From positions 124,001 through 188,000 of the forward strand of contig NZ_JAIQZK010000003.1 of the NCBI RefSeq assembly GCF_020075545.1: 64,000 nucleotides of DNA, in the 5' to 3' direction. Position 1 is the stretch's first letter. Each line of letters opens with the position of its first letter. The stretch is from Nocardioides sp. TRM66260-LWL. Its GTDB lineage: Bacteria > Actinomycetota > Actinomycetes > Propionibacteriales > Nocardioidaceae. Below, piece after piece: positions 51,848 through 60,778 of this stretch. The notes beneath the pieces were generated by a model. The model saw only the letters and a program-made list of their open reading frames with translations. It had not been told where the DNA came from and ran no database searches. Made by a program: the position numbers and the translations under genes.

Positions 51848-52822
51848 GTGACCGAGCCCCAGGCGTCCGAGGTGACGCGGCCCCTGGTCATGGGGGTCGT
51901 CAACGTCACCCCGGACTCCTTCTCCGACGGCGGCCGCTTCCTGGAGCCCGAGCGGGCGGTCGCCCATGGACGGGCGCTGCTCGCCGACGGCGCGGACGTC
52001 CTCGACATCGGCGGCGAGTCGACCCGGCCGGGCGCGACGCGTCCGCTGGTGGCCGAGGAGCTCGCCCGCGTCGTGCCGGTGATCGCCGAGCTCGCCCGGC
52101 ACGGCGCGACGGTGTCGGTCGACACCATGCGCGCCGAGGTCGCCGAGGCCGCGCTCGCGGCCGGGGCGCGGTACGTCAACGACGTGTCGGGCGGTCTCGC
52201 CGACCCCCGCATCCTGGAGGTCGTGGCCGCCCACGACGCCGGCTACGTCGCCATGCACTGGCGGGCGCACGCCCGGCACATGCAGGACCTCGCGGTCTAC
52301 GACGGCCCCGGCGGGGTCGTCGGCGCCGTCCGCGACGAGCTCGCCCAGCGGCTCGAGGCCATCGCCGCGGCCGGGGTCGACCTCGCCCGGGTGGTGCTCG
52401 ACCCGGGGCTGGGGTTCGCCAAGACCGGGGACCACAACTGGGCGCTGCTGCGCGGCCTCGACGCCGTCGCCGCGCTCGGGCGTCCGCTGCTCGTGGGCGC
52501 CAGCCGCAAGTCCTTCCTCGGCGCGCTGCTCGCGGACGCCGACGGTCGTCCGCGTCCGGCGCACGAGCGCGAGGCGGCCCACCTCGGCGTGCTGGCGCAC
52601 CTGGCCCGCCGCGGCGTGTGGGGCGTGCGCGTGCACGACGTGCGCGCCACCGCCGACCTGTTCGCCGCGCAGGAGGCGCTCGGCGAGCTGCGCGGGCCCG
52701 CGTCGGACGGATTCGCCCCCGCAGGGCATGATGCCCCTGCACCACCAGACGGCCCGTCCGTCGACCCCGTCGCGACGCCGCGTCCCGACGTCACCCCCGG
52801 CAGGAGGCTGGACCACCCGTGA
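51848..52822 (+). CDS. folP: Dihydropteroate synthase
   Basis: FolP joins p-aminobenzoate to the pterin pyrophosphate and is the sulfonamide target. The protein has the N-terminal motif VMGVVNVTPDSFSDGGRF, the loop 2 motif DIGGESTRPGA, VNDVSGG, LDPGLGFAKTGDHNW and LVGASRKSFLG. At 324 residues it carries a 45-residue Ala/Pro-rich C-terminal extension beyond the TIM barrel. I use the GTG at 51848; a GTG at 51872 would also keep the barrel, and neither has a clear ribosome binding site. It overlaps folB (GTGA). Confidence 0.92.
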   Translation: MTEPQASEVTRPLVMGVVNVTPDSFSDGGRFLEPERAVAHGRALLADGADVLDIGGESTRPGATRPLVAEELARVVPVIAELARHGATVSVDTMRAEVAEAALAAGARYVNDVSGGLADPRILEVVAAHDAGYVAMHWRAHARHMQDLAVYDGPGGVVGAVRDELAQRLEAIAAAGVDLARVVLDPGLGFAKTGDHNWALLRGLDAVAALGRPLLVGASRKSFLGALLADADGRPRPAHEREAAHLGVLAHLARRGVWGVRVHDVRATADLFAAQEALGELRGPASDGFAPAGHDAPAPPDGPSVDPVATPRPDVTPGRRLDHP

Positions 52823-53190
52823 GCCACGACGAGCTCGCCGTCCTCGGCATCGAGTGCTGGGGTCACCACGGCGTCTTCGAGTTCGAGAAGCGCGAGGGGC
52901 AGACCTTCGTCGTCGACCTCGTGCTCGGCATCGACACCCGCCCCGCCGCCGCCTCCGACGACTTGCAGGACACCGTCGACTACGGGAGTCTCGTCACGGC
53001 GGTCAAGGCCGCCGTGGAGAACGATCCGGTCGACCTGATCGAGACCGTGGTCCAGCGCATCGCGGACGTCTGCCTGGCCGACGCGCGCGTGGCCTGGACC
53101 CGCGTCACGATCCACAAGCCGGATGCCCCCATCGACGCGACGTTCCGGGACGTCGCGCTGACGATCACCCGAGGACGTGAGGTCGCATGA
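52819..53190 (+). CDS. folB: Dihydroneopterin aldolase
   Basis: FolB splits glycolaldehyde from dihydroneopterin. The 123-residue protein has LAVLGIECWGHHGVFEFEKREGQ (given split: residues 6-28), TVDYGSLVTAV and the late HKPDAPIDATFRDVAL. In most members the first motif reads GxxGxHGV with Glu next to it; here CWGHHGVFEFEKREGQ keeps both. It overlaps folP and folK by four bases each. Confidence 0.95.
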   Translation: MSHDELAVLGIECWGHHGVFEFEKREGQTFVVDLVLGIDTRPAAASDDLQDTVDYGSLVTAVKAAVENDPVDLIETVVQRIADVCLADARVAWTRVTIHKPDAPIDATFRDVALTITRGREVA

Positions 53191-53756
53191 CGGAGACCCC
53201 CAACCCGCACATCATCAACGCCGACACGCTCACCGGCGAGATGCGGCCGATCCGCCGTGCGGTCCTGTCCATCGGCTCCAACCTCGGCGACCGGCTGGCC
53301 GCGCTCCAGGGCGCTGTCGACGCGATCGCCGACACCCCGGACGTCTGGGTCACCGGCGTCTCGCCGGTCTACGAGACCCAGCCGGTCAACTGCCCGCCGG
53401 GCTCCGACTCCTTCCTCAACGCCGTCGTCCTGATCGACACCACGCTCTCGGCCGCACGCCTGCTCGACCGAGCGCACGCCGTCGAGGACGCCTACGACCG
53501 CGAGCGCGGCGAGGTCGCCAACGCGCCCCGCACCCTCGACGTCGACCTGATCGTCGTCGGCGACCGTCGCAGCGACGACCCCGCCCTGCGCCTGCCGCAC
53601 CCGCGTGCCGCGGAGCGCGCGTTCGTGCTCAAGCCGTGGTTCGACCTCGAGCCCGACGCCGAGATCCCCGGTCGCGGCCCGATCGCCGACCTGCTGGCCG
53701 CCATCGGCCTCGACGGCGTCAGCCCGCGCACGGACCTCGTGCTCGACCGCGAGTGA
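53187..53756 (+). CDS. folK: 2-Amino-4-hydroxy-6-hydroxymethyldihydropteridine pyrophosphokinase
   Basis: FolK pyrophosphorylates hydroxymethyldihydropterin for FolP. The 189-residue protein starts with a 26-residue extension, then LSIGSNLGDRLAAL, VYETQPVNCPPGSDSFLNAVV and the HPPK signature RTLDVDLIVVGD followed by LPHPRAAERAFVLKPW. It is a separate protein, not fused to FolB. Its stop overlaps the DUF3180 start. Confidence 0.95.
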   Translation: MTETPNPHIINADTLTGEMRPIRRAVLSIGSNLGDRLAALQGAVDAIADTPDVWVTGVSPVYETQPVNCPPGSDSFLNAVVLIDTTLSAARLLDRAHAVEDAYDRERGEVANAPRTLDVDLIVVGDRRSDDPALRLPHPRAAERAFVLKPWFDLEPDAEIPGRGPIADLLAAIGLDGVSPRTDLVLDRE

Positions 53757-54259
53757 CCTCCGCGCCCGAGCCCGGGCCCCGCTCCGGGGACCAGGACGGC
53801 GGACCGCGCCTCGGTCCGGCCTCGGGCACCGTCCTCGCCGTCGGCGCGATCGTCGGCCTGGTGGCCGGCTGGGGCTTCCACCGCGTGCACGACCTCGTGT
53901 CCGCACGTCCGGCACCGACCATCTCGCCCGCGCAGCCGATCGCCCTGGTCGTCATCGCGATCGGCCTGGGCTGGACCGCCTTCCACACCCATCGCGCCGT
54001 CCAGGTGCGGCGGGAGCGGCTCGAGGCGCACCGGGCGGTCAACCGGCTGGCCCTGGGCCGTGCCGCGGCCTACGTCGGCGCGGTCGTGGCCGGCTGGTAC
54101 GTCGGCTACGGGGTCAGCTGGCTGGGCGTCGACGCCGAGCTCAGCGGCCAGCGGATCCTCCGGGCGGCGATCGCCGCGGCGCTCTCGATCGCGATCGTCG
54201 TCGCGGGCCTGCTGCTCGAGCGCGCGTGTCGCGTCCGCTCCGACGAGGACGACGCCTAG
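53753..54259 (+). CDS. DUF3180 membrane protein
   Basis: The 168-residue protein has a short acidic/proline-rich N-terminus and four membrane segments (about 25-45, 60-78, 102-122 and 133-153), with NRLALGRAAAYVGAVVAGWYVGY as the most family-like stretch. DUF3180 genes regularly follow folK in actinobacteria. A role is unknown. The GTG overlaps folK (GTGA) and the TAG stop is part of the next gene's -10 box. Confidence 0.88.
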   Translation: MTSAPEPGPRSGDQDGGPRLGPASGTVLAVGAIVGLVAGWGFHRVHDLVSARPAPTISPAQPIALVVIAIGLGWTAFHTHRAVQVRRERLEAHRAVNRLALGRAAAYVGAVVAGWYVGYGVSWLGVDAELSGQRILRAAIAAALSIAIVVAGLLLERACRVRSDEDDA

Positions 54260-54262
54260 CCT
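54257..54262 (+). promoter_or_regulatory. -10 box of the coiled-coil protein gene (leaderless)
   Basis: TAGCCT, six bases (GAGCGC), ATG at 54269. Confidence 0.6.
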
Positions 54263-54268
54263 GAGCGC

Positions 54269-54943
54269 ATGCCGACCCCAGGAGCCGCACCCGTCGCATC
54301 CGTCCCAGCCGACGCGCGAGCGGCCCGACGGCGGCAGCGCAGCACGCGGCTGACGGTGGCCACCGCGCTGCTCGTGCTCGCCGGCGTCGTCGTGCTCGGC
54401 GCGCTGGCGTCCGGGGCCGGCGCGCTCGTCGGGGTCGCGGCAGTGCTGGCGGTCGTCCTCGGAGCCGCCGCCACCCGGATCACCCACAGCGAGCTGCTCG
54501 CGTCGCGGCGCGACGCCGCCCGCGACCGCGCCGAGCAGGCCCAGGCTTACCGGCGCCTCGCCGAGCAGCGCTCCGGGGAGGCCGCCGACCACCTGCGCGA
54601 CGTCCGCGAGCAGGCCGAGCGCACCCGCGAGGAGCTCAGCGCCACCATCGCCGAGCGCGAGTCGGCCCTCGGCGAGCTGCAGTCGGCCGTCGTCGCGGCG
54701 CAGCGCCAGGCGGCGGAGACCGCCGTCCGCCTGCAGGCGGAGACCCGGCGGGCCGACGATCTCGGCGCCGACGCCGCCCGCCTCCGCGCGTCGCTGGAGA
54801 GCGCGGAGGACCGCGCGGCCACGGCCATCGTCCGGCTGGCGGAGCTGGAGCAGGAGCTCGACGTGCTGCGCAGCGAGCTCGACGCCGTCACCGAGGCGTG
54901 GCGGGCCTCCGAGACCCGCTGGGAGCAGCGCAAGCACGCCTGA
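54269..54943 (+). CDS. Membrane protein with long coiled coil, unknown
   Basis: The 224-residue protein has a basic N-terminus, two closely spaced membrane helices (about 29-48 and 50-68) and then an uninterrupted heptad-rich, charged helix from about residue 75 to the end (Arg/Glu/Ala-rich, e.g. EQAERTREELSATIAERE). The coiled coil should be cytosolic. No family is recognised; the layout resembles structural or scaffold proteins. It is monocistronic with a leaderless promoter. Confidence 0.75.
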   Translation: MPTPGAAPVASVPADARAARRRQRSTRLTVATALLVLAGVVVLGALASGAGALVGVAAVLAVVLGAAATRITHSELLASRRDAARDRAEQAQAYRRLAEQRSGEAADHLRDVREQAERTREELSATIAERESALGELQSAVVAAQRQAAETAVRLQAETRRADDLGADAARLRASLESAEDRAATAIVRLAELEQELDVLRSELDAVTEAWRASETRWEQRKHA

Positions 54944-55005
54944 CGCCCACCCCGCGGTCAGGGTCACGTTTCGATCCTCGCGCGATCGGGGCACGCTCGG
55001 AGGTC

Positions 55006-55641
55006 ATGATCCCCGAGGAGTCCCGCTTCGAGAGCGACCCGTGCGCGGTGCTCGACGACGATCGTCCGACCGCCGGCCCGGCCCTGCCCGAGGGCTGGCG
55101 GCTCGACGTGCCCGACGTCGCCTCGGCGGACGACGTCGCGGCGCTCACCCGCCTGCTGCGCGACCACGAGCGGCACGGACGCGGCTGGGCCTCGGCGTCC
55201 GCCGCCGACGTCGAGGTCGAGATCGCCGGTCTGCGCACCCGCGAGAACCTCGTCGTGCGCGACGCGGAGGACCTCGTGCGGGCCTGGGGCAGCGTCCACG
55301 ACCGGGCGTCGGGACGGATGCTCCTGGTGCACGTCGACGACGCGGCCGACGGCGACGCGCCCCTGCCCGTCGGTGCGCTGGTCGGGTCCGCCTCGGCCGG
55401 CTCGACCAGCACCTACGTCGCCTACGTCGGCGTCCGCGCCGCGGCCCGCGGACGCGGCGTCGCCCGGGGTCTGCTCACGACGGTCGTCGCCGACGCCGCG
55501 GCGCGCGGACGCGACAGCGTCGCGCTGGAGGTCGACGCCGACTCCACGACCGGCGCCGACGCCCTCTACCGCTCGCTGGGCTGGCGCACGTCCTACGCGA
55601 CGTGGTCGTGGCACCGGCACGTCACGACCACCGACGCCTGA
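55006..55641 (+). CDS. GNAT family N-acetyltransferase
   Basis: The 211-residue protein has an N-terminal region of unclear fold and a C-terminal GNAT core: the acetyl-CoA loop YVAYVGVRAAARGRGVARGLL (residues 143-163 approximately), then SVALEVDADSTTGADALYRSLGWR. The substrate is unknown. The ATG at 55006 has GGAGG only 2 bases away and a CACGCT box 8 bases away, so the start is uncertain; a longer reading frame continues upstream to 54898 but overlaps the previous gene. Confidence 0.8.
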   Translation: MIPEESRFESDPCAVLDDDRPTAGPALPEGWRLDVPDVASADDVAALTRLLRDHERHGRGWASASAADVEVEIAGLRTRENLVVRDAEDLVRAWGSVHDRASGRMLLVHVDDAADGDAPLPVGALVGSASAGSTSTYVAYVGVRAAARGRGVARGLLTTVVADAAARGRDSVALEVDADSTTGADALYRSLGWRTSYATWSWHRHVTTTDA

Positions 55642-55723
55642 CCCCCCGGTCGTCGCCGGGGTGCCGCCCGTCGGTGTGACGCAACGCACCGGAAGGGGCG
55701 ATGTGGGGCGCGGCGCCGCGGCG

Positions 55724-55729
55724 TACCGT
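55724..55729 (+). promoter_or_regulatory. -10 box of the pantothenate operon
   Basis: TACCGT, placing the transcript start near 55736 and giving a leader of about 86 bases with two symmetric elements. Confidence 0.45.
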
Positions 55730-55741
55730 GGTCGCGCCCCA

Positions 55742-55791
55742 GGACCCTGGGGTCCACGTCCGGTACCCCACCCGGCCGATCCGCGGATCGG
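55742..55791 (+). promoter_or_regulatory. Two hairpins in the leader of DUF2520-panC-panD
   Basis: GGACCC-TG-GGGTCC (55742-55755) and the perfect 16-bp palindrome CCGATCCGCGGATCGG (55776-55791) lie between the -10 box and the ATG at 55822. They may be an operator or a structured leader. Confidence 0.4.
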
Positions 55792-55821
55792 TGGTCGGAG
55801 GGACGGGAACGAGAGGCTCAC

Positions 55822-56766
55822 ATGACCCACCACCGGGTGGGCGTCGTCGGCGCGGGTCGCGTCGGTGCCGTCCTCGCCGCCGGCCTGCGTGCCGCCGGCC
55901 ACGAGATTACCGCCGTCGCCGGCGAGTCCGCCGCGTCCCTCGCCCGCATCGAGGCGCTGCTGCCCGACGTCCCGCGCGAGCGGCCCAGCGCCGTCGCGCG
56001 CGGCTGCGACGTGCTGCTGCTCACCGTGCCCGACGACATGCTGGGCAACGTCGTGCGGGTGCTCGCGCAGGCGGGCGCGCTGCGCGAGCACCAGGTCGTG
56101 CTGCACACCTCGGGACGCCATGGCCTCGCCGTGCTGGAGCCGGCGCGCGCGGTCGGCGCCCGCGTCGGCGCGCTGCACCCGGCGATGACCTTCACGGGCA
56201 CCGCCGTCGACCTCGAGCGACTCGGCGGCTGCGTCTTCGGCCTCACCGCCGACCCGCTCGAGATGCGCCTGCTCGAGGGGCTCGTCGCCGACCTCGGCGG
56301 ACGGCCGATGCCGGTGGCCGAGGAGATGCGCACGCTGTACCACGCCGGGCTCGCGCACGGCGCCAACCACCTCGTGACGCTGGTGAGCGAGGCGCTGGAG
56401 ATCCTCGCCGCGGCTGGGGCGGCCGACCCGGCCGGCACCCTGCGTCCGCTGCTCGGCGCCGCCCTCGACAACGCCCTCGCCAGCGGCGACGCCGCGCTCA
56501 CCGGGCCGATCGTCCGCGGTGACGTCGAGACCGTGCGCGGCCACCTCGACGACCTGCTGCGCGAGGCGCCGCAGACCCTGCCGTCCTACGTGGCCATGGC
56601 CCGCGCGACCCTGGGACGGGCCGTCGGCGACGGTCGCCTCCTGCCCATCCGCGCCGCCCGGATCAGCGCGCTGCTCGACGCCGCACTCGGCGAGGAGCGG
56701 CCGGCCGAGCGCGCCGTGCGTGAGGCTCGCGCGGCCGAGCGCGCCGTCGGGGAGGGGCGCGCCTGA
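55822..56766 (+). CDS. Rossmann-fold DUF2520 protein, possible ketopantoate reductase-like enzyme
   Basis: The 314-residue protein has an NAD(P)-binding Rossmann domain ([17 protein letters not shown], residues 6-22; [28 protein letters not shown]) and a helical DUF2520 C-terminal domain (about 155-280). This is the fold of ketopantoate and related reductases. It is coupled to panC (TGATG) and no panE is seen in the window, so a reductase step in pantothenate synthesis is a reasonable inference. It ends in an Ala/Arg/Glu-rich tail with a repeated RAxERAV motif. Confidence 0.82.
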   Translation: MTHHRVGVVGAGRVGAVLAAGLRAAGHEITAVAGESAASLARIEALLPDVPRERPSAVARGCDVLLLTVPDDMLGNVVRVLAQAGALREHQVVLHTSGRHGLAVLEPARAVGARVGALHPAMTFTGTAVDLERLGGCVFGLTADPLEMRLLEGLVADLGGRPMPVAEEMRTLYHAGLAHGANHLVTLVSEALEILAAAGAADPAGTLRPLLGAALDNALASGDAALTGPIVRGDVETVRGHLDDLLREAPQTLPSYVAMARATLGRAVGDGRLLPIRAARISALLDAALGEERPAERAVREARAAERAVGEGRA

Positions 56767-57707
56767 TGGGCTCCCCGCTCCTGGTCTCGACCCGCGACGA
56801 GCTGGCCGAGCGCCTGGCCCCCGCGCGCCGCGAGGGGGCGCCGATCGGGCTGGTGCCCACGATGGGCGCCCTGCACGAGGGCCACGCCAGTCTGGTCCGC
56901 GAGGCGCGGCGGCAGGTCGGCGCGCACGGGCGCGTGGTGGTGTCGGTCTTCGTCAACCCGTTGCAGTTCGGGCCGGACGAGGACCTCGACCGCTACCCGC
57001 GCACCCTGCCCGACGACCTCGTCGTCTGCGAGCGGGAGGGCGCCGACCTCGTCTACGCCCCGGGCGTCGAGGACGTCTACCCCCTCGGCGTCCCGTGGAC
57101 GTCCGACGCGCCCGCCGTGACCGTCGATCCCGGCCCGCTGGCCACGGTCCTCGAGGGCCGGAGCCGCCCCGGCCACTTCCGCGGGGTGCTCACCGTGGTG
57201 GCCAAGTTGCTCGGCCTCGTGGGCCCCGACGTGGCGGTCTTCGGCCAGAAGGACTACCAGCAGCTGGTGCTGATCCGCCGGATGGTGGCCGACCTGTGCC
57301 TGCCCGTGCGGATCGTCGGCGCCGAGACCGTGCGCGAGCCCGACGGCCTGGCCCTCTCCAGCCGCAACCGCTACCTCGACGCCGAGCAGCGGGCCGCCGC
57401 ACTGGCGTTGAGCCGGGCGCTCCACGCCGCCGTCGAGGCCGCCCACGAGGGCCGCGGCCCCGCCATCGACGCCGCGCGCGCCGAGCTGCGGCGCGCCGAC
57501 GGCGTCGACCTCGACTACCTGGAGCTCGCCGACCCCGACCTGGCGCCGCTGCCGGACCCCGCGGCGTCGCCCGACGCGGGTCGTCCGGCCCGCCTGCTGG
57601 TCGCCGCCCGCGTCGGCTCGACCCGCCTGATCGACAACCTGCCCCTGACCCTGGGACGTCCCGATGCCCAGGACGCCCAGCCCGCCCAGCCCGGAGGAGA
57701 GCGCTGA
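56766..57707 (+). CDS. panC: Pantothenate synthetase
   Basis: PanC condenses pantoate and beta-alanine with ATP. The 313-residue protein has the HIGH-like motif [14 protein letters not shown] (residues 31-44), [21 protein letters not shown] split over 61-81, [10 protein letters not shown] and the KMSKS-like [11 protein letters not shown] Pro/Ala-rich tail of about 25 residues follows. It overlaps its neighbours on both sides by one base (TGATG). Confidence 0.95.
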   Translation: MGSPLLVSTRDELAERLAPARREGAPIGLVPTMGALHEGHASLVREARRQVGAHGRVVVSVFVNPLQFGPDEDLDRYPRTLPDDLVVCEREGADLVYAPGVEDVYPLGVPWTSDAPAVTVDPGPLATVLEGRSRPGHFRGVLTVVAKLLGLVGPDVAVFGQKDYQQLVLIRRMVADLCLPVRIVGAETVREPDGLALSSRNRYLDAEQRAAALALSRALHAAVEAAHEGRGPAIDAARAELRRADGVDLDYLELADPDLAPLPDPAASPDAGRPARLLVAARVGSTRLIDNLPLTLGRPDAQDAQPAQPGGER

Positions 57708-58126
57708 TGCTCCGCACCATGATGAAGAGCAAGATCCACCGTGCGACGGTCACCCAGGCCGACCTGCACTACGTCGGATCCGTGACCGTCGACGAGGACC
57801 TCCTCGACGCCGCCGACCTGCTGCCCGGCGAGCTCGTCCACATCGTCGACATCACCAACGGCGCCCGGCTGGAGACCTACACGATCGCCGGCGAGCGCGG
57901 CTCGGGCGTGATCGGCATCAACGGCGCCGCCGCCCACCTGGTGCACCCCGGCGACCTGGTGATCCTCATCGGCTACGGCCAGATGACCACCGAGGAGGCC
58001 CGCTCGTACCAGCCGCACGTGGTGTTCGTCGACGAGCAGAACCGGGTGCTCCACGAGGGCGCCGACCCGGCCGAGGCCGTCCTGGGCTCCGGCCTGGTGC
58101 GCGGCGACCTCGTCACCGCCCGCTGA
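57707..58126 (+). CDS. panD: Aspartate 1-decarboxylase
   Basis: PanD makes beta-alanine for PanC. The 139-residue pro-enzyme has the self-cleavage site G24-S25 in [12 protein letters not shown], which creates the pyruvoyl group, and [21 protein letters not shown] and [20 protein letters not shown] lies 8 bases before the ATG. With panC and the DUF2520 gene it gives most of the pantothenate pathway; panB is not in the window. Confidence 0.96.
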   Translation: MLRTMMKSKIHRATVTQADLHYVGSVTVDEDLLDAADLLPGELVHIVDITNGARLETYTIAGERGSGVIGINGAAAHLVHPGDLVILIGYGQMTTEEARSYQPHVVFVDEQNRVLHEGADPAEAVLGSGLVRGDLVTAR

Positions 58127-58154
58127 GCCGGCCGGACCGCCGCGAGCCCACCGC

Positions 58155-58160
58155 TAGCCT
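58155..58160 (+). promoter_or_regulatory. -10 box of nadB-nadC-coaX (leaderless)
   Basis: TAGCCT, six bases (CGAGAG), ATG at 58167. Confidence 0.65.
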
Positions 58161-58166
58161 CGAGAG

Positions 58167-59876
58167 ATGACCCGCACCCCGCTCCCCGGGCGCCTGCGCG
58201 CCCCGGAGCCCGGCTGGACGATCGCCGCCGACGTCGTCGTCGTGGGCTCCGGCATCGCCGGGCTCACCGCCGCCCTCCGGCTCAAGGACCGGCTCGGCGC
58301 GGGCGCACGCGTCCTGGTCGTCACGAAGGACCGGCTGGCGGCCGGCTCGACGCAGTGGGCGCAGGGCGGCATCGCCGCCGCCCTCGGGCCCGGCGACTCC
58401 CCGGCGGAGCACGAGCTCGACACCCTGGTCGCCGGCGCGGGCGCCTGCGACCCGGCGGCCGTCCGGGCGCTGGTGACGGAGGGGCCCGACGCCGTGCGCG
58501 AGCTGATCGCGCTTGGCGCGACCTTCGACCACGACCCCGACGGCGAGCTGTCGCTGACCCGCGAGGGCGGCCACCACCGCGACCGCATCGCGCACGCCGG
58601 CGGCGACGCCACGGGCGCGGAGATCCAGCGGGCGCTGATCGCGGCCGTCGGACGCGCGCCCGAGATCGAGATCGTCAAGCGCGCGCTCGCCCTCGACCTG
58701 CTGCTCGACGCCGACGGCGGCGTCGCCGGTCTGACGCTGCACGTGCTCGGCGAGGGCCAGCGCGACGGCGTCGGCGCGGTGCGGTGCCGGGCCGTCGTCC
58801 TGGCCAGCGGCGGGCTCGGCCAGGTGTTCAGCCAGACCACCAACCCGGCCGTCTCCACCGGCGACGGCATGGCGCTCGCGCTGCGCGCCGGCGCGACGCT
58901 GCGCGACCTGGAGTTCGTGCAGTTCCACCCCACCGTCATGTGGCTGGGTCCCGACTCCCACGGGCAGCAGCCGCTGATCTCCGAGGCCGTGCGCGGCGAG
59001 GGCGCGGTGCTGGTCGACGGCCCGCCCGAGGACGGCGGGCGGCGGTTCATGCAGGGCGTGCACGAGCTCGCCGACCTCGCCCCGCGCGACGTGGTCGCGA
59101 AGGCGATCATGCGGCGGATGATCGAGACCGGGCGACCGCACATGTGGCTCGACGCGCGCCATCTCGGCGCCGCCTTCTGGGAGCGGCGCTTCCCGACCAT
59201 CCTCGCCACCGCCCGCTCGCACGGCGTCGACCCCGTCACCCAGCTCATCCCGGTGGCCCCGGCCTGCCACTACGCGTCCGGCGGCGTGCGCACCGACCTG
59301 TGGGGGCGCACCGACGTCCCGGGGCTGTACGCCACCGGCGAGGTGGCGTGCTCCGGGGTCCACGGCGCCAACCGGCTGGCGTCGAACTCGCTCCTCGAGG
59401 GCCTGGTCTTCTCGCGGCGGATCGCCGACGTGCTGCCCGACGAGCTGCGCCCCTGGGCGTCCGAGCCGCTGCCCGACGACCCGCGTCCGGCGGGCCTGGT
59501 GGCGGGCGGCGTGCGCGACGCGCTCCAGGCCACGATGAGCGCCCGGGTCGGCGTCCTGCGCAGTCGTGCCGGCCTCGACGCCGCCGCGACCGAGCTGGAC
59601 GCGCTGGCGGGCGCGCCCGCCGAGGTCGTCGACGTGCACGCCTGGGAGGACGCCAACCTGCTCACGGTCGCGTCCGCGCTCACCGTCGCCGCGACCCTGC
59701 GCGAGGAGACCCGCGGCTCGCACTGGCGCGAGGACTTCCCCGAGCGCGACGACGCCGGGTTCGCCGGGCACGTCGACCTCGTCCTGCGCGACGGTGTGCC
59801 CGCGGCGGCGTTCTCGGCCGCACCGGCGTCGGACCGTCCCGCCGTCGCCGAGCCGGTCGTGGCGGGCGAGCGATGA
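58167..59876 (+). CDS. nadB: L-Aspartate oxidase
   Basis: NadB oxidises aspartate to iminoaspartate, the first step of NAD synthesis. The 569-residue flavoprotein has the FAD motif VVVVGSGIAGLTAALR (residues 23-38), STQWAQGGIAAALGPGDS, EGGHHRDRIAHAGGDATG, DLEFVQFHPT and ATGEVACSGVHGANRLASNSLLEGLVF split over 389-415. The C-terminal helical domain is present. nadA is not adjacent. The stop overlaps nadC (ATGA). Confidence 0.95.
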   Translation: MTRTPLPGRLRAPEPGWTIAADVVVVGSGIAGLTAALRLKDRLGAGARVLVVTKDRLAAGSTQWAQGGIAAALGPGDSPAEHELDTLVAGAGACDPAAVRALVTEGPDAVRELIALGATFDHDPDGELSLTREGGHHRDRIAHAGGDATGAEIQRALIAAVGRAPEIEIVKRALALDLLLDADGGVAGLTLHVLGEGQRDGVGAVRCRAVVLASGGLGQVFSQTTNPAVSTGDGMALALRAGATLRDLEFVQFHPTVMWLGPDSHGQQPLISEAVRGEGAVLVDGPPEDGGRRFMQGVHELADLAPRDVVAKAIMRRMIETGRPHMWLDARHLGAAFWERRFPTILATARSHGVDPVTQLIPVAPACHYASGGVRTDLWGRTDVPGLYATGEVACSGVHGANRLASNSLLEGLVFSRRIADVLPDELRPWASEPLPDDPRPAGLVAGGVRDALQATMSARVGVLRSRAGLDAAATELDALAGAPAEVVDVHAWEDANLLTVASALTVAATLREETRGSHWREDFPERDDAGFAGHVDLVLRDGVPAAAFSAAPASDRPAVAEPVVAGER

Positions 59877-60778
59877 TCGCCCGCACGCCGCTCGCCGACC
59901 TGCCCGCGGCGCTGGTCGCCGAGCTGCGCGAGGCCGGCCTCGACCCCGAGGCGGTGCACGCCCACGTCGCCCTGGCCTTCGAGGAGGACCTGCCCGGAGG
60001 CGCCGACGACGCCACGAGCGCCGCGATGCCCGACATGGGCCGAGCGGTCGCCGACGTCGCGTCCCGGGAGACCGGCGTGGTCGCCGGGCTTGCGATCGCC
60101 GAGCTGGCCTTCCGCTACGTGCTCGGCGACGACGTGACGATCGCCCACCGCGCGCCCGACGGCTCGCGGGTCGCGCCGGGCAACGTCGTCCTGACCGTCG
60201 AGGGCCCGGTGCGGGGCGTGCTGACCGCCGAGCGCACCGCGCTGAACTTCGCCAGCCACCTCTCCGGCGTCGCGACCGCCACGGCGGCCTGGGTCGACGC
60301 CCTCGAGGGCACCCGGGCGCGGGTGCTCGACACCCGCAAGACCCTGCCGGGCTGGCGCGCGCTGCAGAAGTACGCCGTGCGCTGCGGCGGCGGGCTCAAC
60401 CACCGCTTCTCGCTGGTCGACCGCGCGATGGTCAAGGACAACCACGTGGTCGCGGCCGGCGGCGTCGTCGAGGCCTACCGTCGCGTGCTCGCGGCGAGCC
60501 CCGGCCTGCGCGTCGAGGTCGAGGTGACGACGCTCGAGGAGCTCGACGCCGTGCTCGAGGCCGGCTGCACCGAGGTCCTGCTCGACAACATGGAGCCCGC
60601 CACGCTCGCCGAGGCCGTGCGGCGCACCGCGGGCCGGGCCTCGCTGGAGGCCTCGGGCGGCCTGACGCTCGAGCGCGCCCGGGTCGTCGCCGAGACCGGC
60701 GTCGACTTCATCTCGGTGGGCGCCCTGACCCACTCCGTGCGGGTCTTCGACCTCGGTCTGGACTTCCGGGAGCACTGA
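59873..60778 (+). CDS. nadC: Nicotinate-nucleotide pyrophosphorylase (quinolinate phosphoribosyltransferase)
   Basis: NadC converts quinolinate and PRPP to nicotinate mononucleotide. The 301-residue protein has LAFEEDLPGGADDATS (residues 34-49), ERTALNFASHLSGVAT, DTRKTLPGWRALQKYAVRCGGGLNHR split over 150-175 and MVKDNHV, with DNMEP and EASGGL later. It overlaps nadB and coaX. Confidence 0.96.
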   Translation: MIARTPLADLPAALVAELREAGLDPEAVHAHVALAFEEDLPGGADDATSAAMPDMGRAVADVASRETGVVAGLAIAELAFRYVLGDDVTIAHRAPDGSRVAPGNVVLTVEGPVRGVLTAERTALNFASHLSGVATATAAWVDALEGTRARVLDTRKTLPGWRALQKYAVRCGGGLNHRFSLVDRAMVKDNHVVAAGGVVEAYRRVLAASPGLRVEVEVTTLEELDAVLEAGCTEVLLDNMEPATLAEAVRRTAGRASLEASGGLTLERARVVAETGVDFISVGALTHSVRVFDLGLDFREH

